In this document: positions 58,156 to 64,000 of the stretch, piece after piece
Layout of the letters: each line of letters begins with the position of its first letter
How positions within the stretch are numbered: position 1 is the stretch's first letter
The notes under the pieces: generated by a model
Told to the model about the DNA's origin: nothing
Seen by the model: the letters and a program-made list of their open reading frames with translations, nothing else
Databases searched by the model: none
Assembly (NCBI GenBank): GCA_028551475.1
Contig: CM052361.1
Span: 15,937,274 to 16,001,273 of the forward strand
From: Casuarina equisetifolia
Lineage: Eukaryota; Streptophyta; Magnoliopsida; Fagales; Casuarinaceae
Direction of reading: 5' to 3'
DNA: 64,000 nt
Position numbers and translations under genes: made by a program

Positions 58156-61059
58156 TGATAACTCTATTTCTATAGATTTATTTGACCTATTTTAAGCAAT
58201 AAATAACTTTAATAATTGTGAGAAAACATTTGAACTCCTTTTTATTTACTCAACTTTATCTTGTTTATGTAGCATAAGGAGGCAAAGAGAAAAGGAATGA
58301 ACATGGAGAACCTGATGCTTATTGTGTGGCAAAATTGTAATATCAAGATCAAAAGAGTCGAGATAGGCTTGGGCTTTGGATGATTGTTATTAGATTTTTT
58401 ATTGTTATTGGATTTTCTATTTATTTAGAAAACCCAGTCATGTTAGGAATTCAAAACCCAATTGTTTTAGATCTCTAAAACCCAATTCTACTAGGATAGG
58501 AGATAGGTTTAAACCTAAACCCTATTTAAGAGAAGAGAAGAGGCAAAACAAGGAAGAGGAGGAAATTGAGCACAACTTAAAATAGAGGCCAAGAATTCAA
58601 GGTTTTCTTGAAGAGAAGACAAAAAGGGTGACAAGCTTCTTGTTCTTGGATTCAAGATGCCTTATTTATTTCTTATTATTATTCTTCCTCATTATTTCTT
58701 TATACTTTAGTTTACTTTTATTAGAGCTATGATGTAACCTAATTATTATGGTATGAATCTTATGATTATTATGTTTTGCAAGATATTTTGTTTATATGAA
58801 GTTATATATTACTGTGTTTAATGCTTTTAAGTGATTACCTACCATTTAAATGATATGATTTGCATGTTTGAGACCGACAAGAGATAATATGCAGTTGCTT
58901 CTTGCAATGTGTAACCATAAATTAAATATGGATAGACATATACTGTTGGAAAATAAGGGTTTTGTGTGTGACAAAATATATTTTTGAAGATATTTGATAA
59001 AATATGTTTTTCATTAAGTGAAAAAGAAAATTATAGGAAATAAAAGGTGTACAAATTATAATATCAATTAATAATATTATAAAGTAATAGGGTTCCTACA
59101 TTTCTTAATATAATGTTACTATATAGTGACATTTGATAAGGTATTTATCTAAGTTGCATTAGTTAAAATGTCTTGAGTATAATGTTTATTAAATTGAAAT
59201 TGAATATAACATACATTGTGATTAAGAAAATGATGCTTGCTTATGTTTTGATGAAGGTTGAAATATATGGCCTTGCCTATTGGAATAAATCTTTCTATTA
59301 AGGACGTGTATTATACTATTCTTGGATTAATACAATGTTCTAGGGTTTTATACTGTGTTCCTAGCCTAATTAATATTCTCGGACTAGATATTGAGTTCTT
59401 AGGTCTCTAGTACTCAGACCTCTTAAGCTCTCGGTCCTTATTAGCTTGTGCTATCAGGCTTGCTTTTGGTCCAAATCAACTCACGGGTGTTGATGTGAAA
59501 CTCACCATTTCATTAACATGCTCTCACTTATCTACCTGATGCCCTAAGCAGAAGATTGTCGAAGAGATGCCGATATGAAAGAGAGCAAGAGAAAGAGGAG
59601 AACGGCGCCGCTGGTGACCAAATCCTCAACGAGAGGATTTCTGATGAGACCGATGTCAGAACGATCTGATTTGAGATGGAGAAGGAAGATCTGAAGGCTA
59701 ATCTACTGTTCCAATGGGAAGATAGCTTATGAATGAGGTTTGATATGCTTGAAACCCTAGCCCTAACTTTTCTATTTAAAAAAAGTTGTTCTACAAAGAA
59801 GGGTTAGAAAAACTAACACAATTCTGTAACCTTTATTAAGAAGAAATTCTATTATTGAGCTCATTCCTTGATCTTGCAATCTTCATGACTATTCGTGATA
59901 TTCAAGGCTACAGTGATATTGTGATTAAATACTTATCTAATTGTTCATATCATCGATTTAACCTTGTATAACTCTGTGCTATTTCATTAAAATACAATTA
60001 TTGCATGTAAGCATTGAGAGGAACCTAAAACCCTAATTTATTTCATTTTAGGGTTTTCGTGATAGGAGTTGAGAACTATTGTATCTACATCATATTAGCT
60101 CCTATTGATTACAAAATCCCACTATTTTTCATACTATTTAGGATTTGTAATTAATTGATGATCTTTTGATCATACTGTAAAATCTTCTACAAGAGATTCC
60201 TTGAAGAGGAATTGTTTAAGTTAGGAAGAACGTTTTCTGCTAACTTAGTTGAGTAAAGGAGACTTCAATCGGTTTGATTAAAGGAGAAGAGGGTGGACGT
60301 AGGATTCAAGGTGTGAGTGCCGAACCACCATGGTAAATTTGGTGTGAATCTCTGTGCTTATTATTACATCAATCTTCTTAGAACACCTGTTATGTTATTA
60401 CTAGTCTTTGAATTTATAAGAATATTTGAAGTGCTAAATTGTGATACTATCTTCATTGACTTGAAAGAAGACTATTAAGGTTTTGAATTCTGATTGTGCC
60501 ATACTCTGATTATTTGTATGTTTATGTTAATATAACAAATTGTTTCAAGTTATTTTTGTAAATCGCCAATATAACAATTCAACTCCCCTTCTTACTAAGC
60601 CATAAAAACCAACATATACCATATTGTTTGTGTGGCTTTCGGCGTAAACTGGGAATGTTTATAGATCCTAATGCATTTGGTTTGTTTCAATTCACATATG
60701 GAGATATAGTGAATTAATGAACTAAGTAGGTTTGCTATACCTTGACATAGGATAGAAAATAAATTAGGAAGTTTTACCATCACATAGATATTATCCCTCT
60801 TGTAAGCATAAATAATCAATATTAATACCTAGTAATTATGGTGAAATAATATGCTCTAACATATTTCGTATATTTAGTTTTCTTAGATTTAGTCAATTAA
60901 TCTATCATCTATCAATTTGATTTGTTGGATAAATTCTAGGAGTTGTTCACCATTAGTAATTAATTGGTCTAGTAATAACCAATCTCTGTGGGACGACATC
61001 TTTCTCATCATTATATTACTTGTTCGACATGTTCACTTGAATTTAAATTTCACTGAACA
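58156..61059 (+). repeat. Athila-type LTR D (X2 5' LTR), interrupted
   Basis: Starts TGATAACTC, ends CTGAACA; about 1.23 kb after removing the nested solo LTR (58944-60614) and one TSD. The two parts join at the site aligned to position 3602 of LTR B. Confidence 0.92.
58944..60614 (+). repeat. Sirevirus solo LTR nested in LTR D
   Basis: 1671 bp from TGTTGGAAAATAAGG to ACCAACA, flanked by perfect 5-bp TSDs tatac (58939-58943 and 60615-60619). It matches the reverse complement of the Sir2 LTRs along its length (for example ggtgtacaaattataatatc and the agggttttcgtgat region). It has no internal sequence, so it is a solo LTR. It is the innermost insertion of the nest. Confidence 0.92.
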
Positions 61060-61065
61060 AGTGTT

Positions 61066-61083
61066 TGGCACTGTTTCTGAGGA
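61066..61083 (+). other. X2 primer-binding site, tRNA-Asp type
   Basis: TGGCACTGTTTCTGAGGA, six bases after the LTR end. It matches the Athila-type site TGGCGCCGTTGCCGGGGA at 13 of 18 positions. Four of the five differences are C-to-T or G-to-A. Confidence 0.8.
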
Positions 61084-61139
61084 TTGGTTGTTTTACTGCT
61101 AATTAATATTAATACCGAATGATTTCTAGGTTTAATCTA

Positions 61140-61345
61140 GCTTTTATTTTCTTTTAAATTTTTTTAATTCTTGAAAAAAAAATCTTTTAATTCTTGAAAA
61201 GAAAAATCTTTTTTTTTTCTAGTTGTTGAAACAAAAAAATCATTTTTTTAGTTGTAAAAAAAAAAGGAAAAAAAAAATCATTTTTTGTTTTATTTTTATT
61301 TTGCTTCATTATTTTTATTTTGAAAAAAAAAATTCCTTGTTAAGT
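61140..61345 (+). repeat. A/T-rich low-complexity leader of X2
   Basis: Alternating poly-T and poly-A runs between the primer site and gag, with short repeats of aatcttttaattcttgaaaa. Similar low-complexity leaders are usual in large gypsy elements. Confidence 0.75.
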
Positions 61346-61374
61346 TGTTATTGTTGAAAGATTAAGTAACAAGG

Positions 61375-62967
61375 ATGGAGAAAAATGATGGTATACATAG
61401 ACTTTTAAAAGATTATGTTGCACCAACATTTTGGAATGCTACATCAAGCATTAAAGGCCTAAAATTCAGGCAAACAACTTTGAGATCAAGCTAGCACTCA
61501 TCCAGATGCTTTAAAACTCCTTGCAATTTAGTGGGCTACCAAACGATGATCCAAATGCTCACATTGAAGCCTTCCTTGAAATATGTGACCTAATCAAATA
61601 CAATGGAGTCACAAATAATGCTATCAGGTTAAAACTATTTTTATTTTTTCTTAGGGACAAAGCTAAAAGTTGGCTCTATTATCTTCCTACAGGATCAATT
61701 ACTACGTGGAATGATTTGACCTAGAAATTTCTTCATAGGTTCTTTCCTTTTGTAAAATCTGAAAAAATACACAAAGATATTATCACTTTTACACAGATGA
61801 ATAACGAATCACTATATGAAGCTTGGGAAAGATTCAAGGAACTTTTGAGGAGATGTCCACATCATGGACTACCCATATGGTTATAGGTGCAAACTTTTTA
61901 TGATAGGTCTAGCACAAATCTCCGTTTCATAATTGATGCAACTACAGGAGGGTCCTTGCACAACAAAACACCAGAAGAGGCATATGAGCTTCTAAAGGAG
62001 ATAGCATTCAATAGTTATCAATGGTCTAATGAGAGGCTACCAATGCATCAAACAAATGGAGTCTATGGAATAGATATCTTCACCACAATGTGTGCACAAT
62101 TGGAAGTTCTCAATAACAAGATAGATAACTTAAGTACTCCAATTGTGAGAATTCAGAACAGAGAATGTGAATTTTATAGTGGAGGACATGCGAGCATGGA
62201 ATGTCAAGTAGGTAATCCTTATACTCAATGTAATGAATATGCTAATTTTGTTGGGATTTCAAGTAGGTCACAAAATGATCCTTACTCCAACACGTATAAT
62301 ATGGGATGGTACAACCACCAAAATTTTTCATGGAGTAACCTAAATAAGATAAGATCGCAACCAACATTTAGGCACACAGAAGAGACGAAGCCTAATTTAG
62401 AGGACATGTTCGCTAAGATGATGCAAAACAACGAAGAGAGATTCCAAAGACAAGAGGCATCAATCAAAAGATTAGAGGCATAAATGGGTTAATTGATTAG
62501 CATGATCTCAGAGAGACAAGAGGGTCTTTTACCTAGCGATGTGGAGAAAAGCCCTATAGATACTGCAAAGGCAATAACCTTAACATGTGGCAAGCAAGTA
62601 GGAGAAGATGATGTTAACAAGGAGATTTTTAAAGGAATAAATAAGGATGTCAGCATACAACTTAAGGAAGCACCTAGGAGCAAGCTTGTTCTAGAAAATC
62701 CTATGCCCTTTATGCCTCAAGCTTTATCTCCCCACAAATTCCAGCAACATGAAAAAGATAAGCAATTTTTAGAATTCCTTGATATATCCTTCAAAACTGC
62801 ACATTAACATTCCTTTTGCAGGTGCTTCAACTCAAATGTTTGGTTATGAAATTTTTTTAAAAGAGATATTGGAGAACAAAAAGAAGTTGAAAATATATGA
62901 GACAATGAGGTTGATTGAAGAATGCTTTAGCATTTTACAACATAAGCTGTCTCCTAAACTATTATAG
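61375..62967 (+). pseudogene. X2 gag and protease lead-in
   Basis: Starts at the ATG 61375 (MEKNDGIHRLLKDYVAPTF). A frameshift near 61480 leads into the Gag core: FSGLPNDDPNAHIEAFLEICD, NAIRLKLFLFFLRDKAKSWL, SITTWNDL (stop), KFLHRFFPF, ESLYEAWERFKELLRRCPHHGLP (stop near 61885), VQTFYDR, AYELLKEIAFNSYQWSNERL and TEETKPNLEDM. These match the Athila Gag blocks (retrotransposon gag domain). It ends with QQHEKDKQFLEFLDI and, after another shift, LHINIPFAGASTQMFGYEIF and ILQHKLSPKLL, then stops at 62967. At least three stops or shifts make it inactive. Reading then enters the 3' non-coding region at the same point as in X1. Confidence 0.88.
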
Positions 62968-64000
62968 TTTCATACTCCTTAAGCAATAACATCCAGGATA
63001 GTTTGGCTGAAAACTATAAAGTAAGCACTTCTTAGGAGGCAACCCAAGTAGTTTCGTTTTAGTCTTTTCATTAAAAGTTTTGTCATCACCATTTCCTCAA
63101 AGCTTTACATGGATATGACCTACAATCAAAGGAGTTTTCTTATTCCTAATTCTTCTTTATTATTGCTTTCTTTTGTTTTCGCATTGACAACAATGCTTTA
63201 TTCAAGTTTGAGGGTAGGGAAAGAACCTTTATGCTAAATCTGATTGAAAAAAAAAATTCTTATGTCATGATTACATCCCTTGTTGTGAATTTTTGGTGAT
63301 TCTTTGGAAGATATAGATTTTGTTCAAACCTGCAATTATGGTGTGAGTTAAATGTGATTCTAATTATGTTGATCCACCTATTGAGCACTAAAAGTCCTTC
63401 ATTTTTAAAATTGTGTGCATCTTTAGAGAACATTCATGTGAAGTATGTGATTTTCTTAGATCCCACCCGGATCTTAGAATTTGTTTAATTTTCTCTTGAG
63501 GTGAAATCCTAGGCTGCATCTAATTGAGAAAATGATTTAGGCCATTCTTTGGATCGTTTGAGCCTTTTAAGCCAACCCTATTTATTTATCAACAGTCACC
63601 CCGCTGAGCCTTGATTCTTATCCATTTTTTTTATGACACCCACATATATATAGCCATAAGCCTTGAATAACTTATTTTATCATCCCATCCCCATGAACAT
63701 GTTGACTTGTAGGATGGAAGTTTGTTTGAGATAAATAAAGGTTGAAAGGAAGATGAAGCATGGGAAGCAATTGACTGCAATGATTGTGTGGGGCCTAATA
63801 TTTCATTTCTACCAAAAACAAAATAGAAAAGAAAAGAAAAGAAAGGAAGTACAACATTTGCTCAAGAATGAAATCCTCTTATCATTCCTTATCATATTTA
63901 AGTCACTCAATGTTTTGAATTAAGCAATTAAGCATAGTAATTAAAATGATTGGCAAGACAAAAGTGTGGTGACTGCATATCTAGTACTTTTACTTGTTTT
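62968..64000 (+). other. X2 3' non-coding internal region (partial)
   Basis: Begins with the ccaggatagtttggctgaaa and taaagtaagcacttcttagg blocks, then ggaggcaacccaag, the Athila post-pol landmark. It continues through ttcaagtttgagggtaggg (63205-63223) to a GAAAA-rich run (63822-63848) and is cut by the window end. It is homologous along its length to X1 55566-57149 reversed. No gene. Confidence 0.8.

Larger units (their letters stand above)
58156..64000 (+). mobile_element. X2: second pol-less Athila-type derivative, continues beyond the window
   Basis: A plus-strand element with 5' LTR D (58156-61059, holding a nested Sirevirus solo LTR), a tRNA-Asp-type primer site, an A/T-rich leader, gag plus protease lead-in, then directly the 3' non-coding region. 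The 5 bp before the LTR are ggtat (58151-58155), so ggtat should follow its 3' LTR beyond the window. By comparison with X1 the 3' LTR should start about 0.5 kb past position 64000. Without the nested LTR the element would be about 6 kb, roughly half of a full Athila element. Confidence 0.87.

Noticed and set aside
58156-58160. X1 being simply truncated at 58155
   Set aside because: The junction is the exact TG start of the X2 LTR preceded by a plausible 5-bp target (ggtat), so interruption by X2 explains it better than deletion.

Overview
This is a window of plant nuclear DNA, almost certainly from a flowering plant. It is AT-rich, has no long host ORFs, contains one compact intron-bearing gene with GT-AG introns, and is dominated by plant-type LTR retrotransposons. 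These are Ty1/copia elements that look like the Sirevirus (SIRE/Maximus) lineage, non-autonomous derivatives of the Ty3/gypsy Athila lineage, and remnants of another gypsy element, another copia element and an L1 LINE. I cannot name the species. I call the copia elements Sir1 to Sir5 and the Athila derivatives X1 and X2; all lineage calls rest on motifs read by eye.

Layout. 1-7.4 kb: Sir1, minus strand, heavily decayed, carrying two Athila-type solo LTRs in opposite orientations, each with a perfect 5-bp target-site duplication (TSD). 7.4-9.1 kb: old repeat debris with one copia RNase H scrap. 9.1-28 kb: a repeat-poor island. Its one well-supported host gene is a three-exon, 93-codon gene at 13701-14189 (minus) for a secreted peptide precursor ending in a PSY-like tyrosine-sulfation motif. 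The island also holds a very decayed gypsy pol (16.9-19.1 kb), two local tandem duplications and some unexplained ORFs. 28-32.5 kb: an L1 3' end and a decayed copia gag.

32.5-64 kb is a deep nest. Sir5 (plus) is interrupted by the 5' LTR of Sir4 (plus). That LTR is split by two complete minus-strand elements, Sir2 (34410-42749, TSD accta) and Sir3 (42994-51401, TSD gtaaa). The Sir4 gag is interrupted by X1 (minus). X1 is interrupted by X2 (plus), which runs off the window, and the 5' LTR of X2 holds a Sirevirus solo LTR (58944-60614, TSD tatac). X1 and X2 share the same gag-to-3'-leader deletion junction, so they look like members of one family amplified after losing pol.

None of the transposons appears able to move by itself: every one has stops, frameshifts, deletions or lost catalytic residues. 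The most interesting items are the PSY-like gene, which six-frame ORFs do not show as one product, and the pol-less Athila family together with its solo LTRs. I found no CRISPR array, rRNA or convincing tRNA, and no entirely new kind of system.
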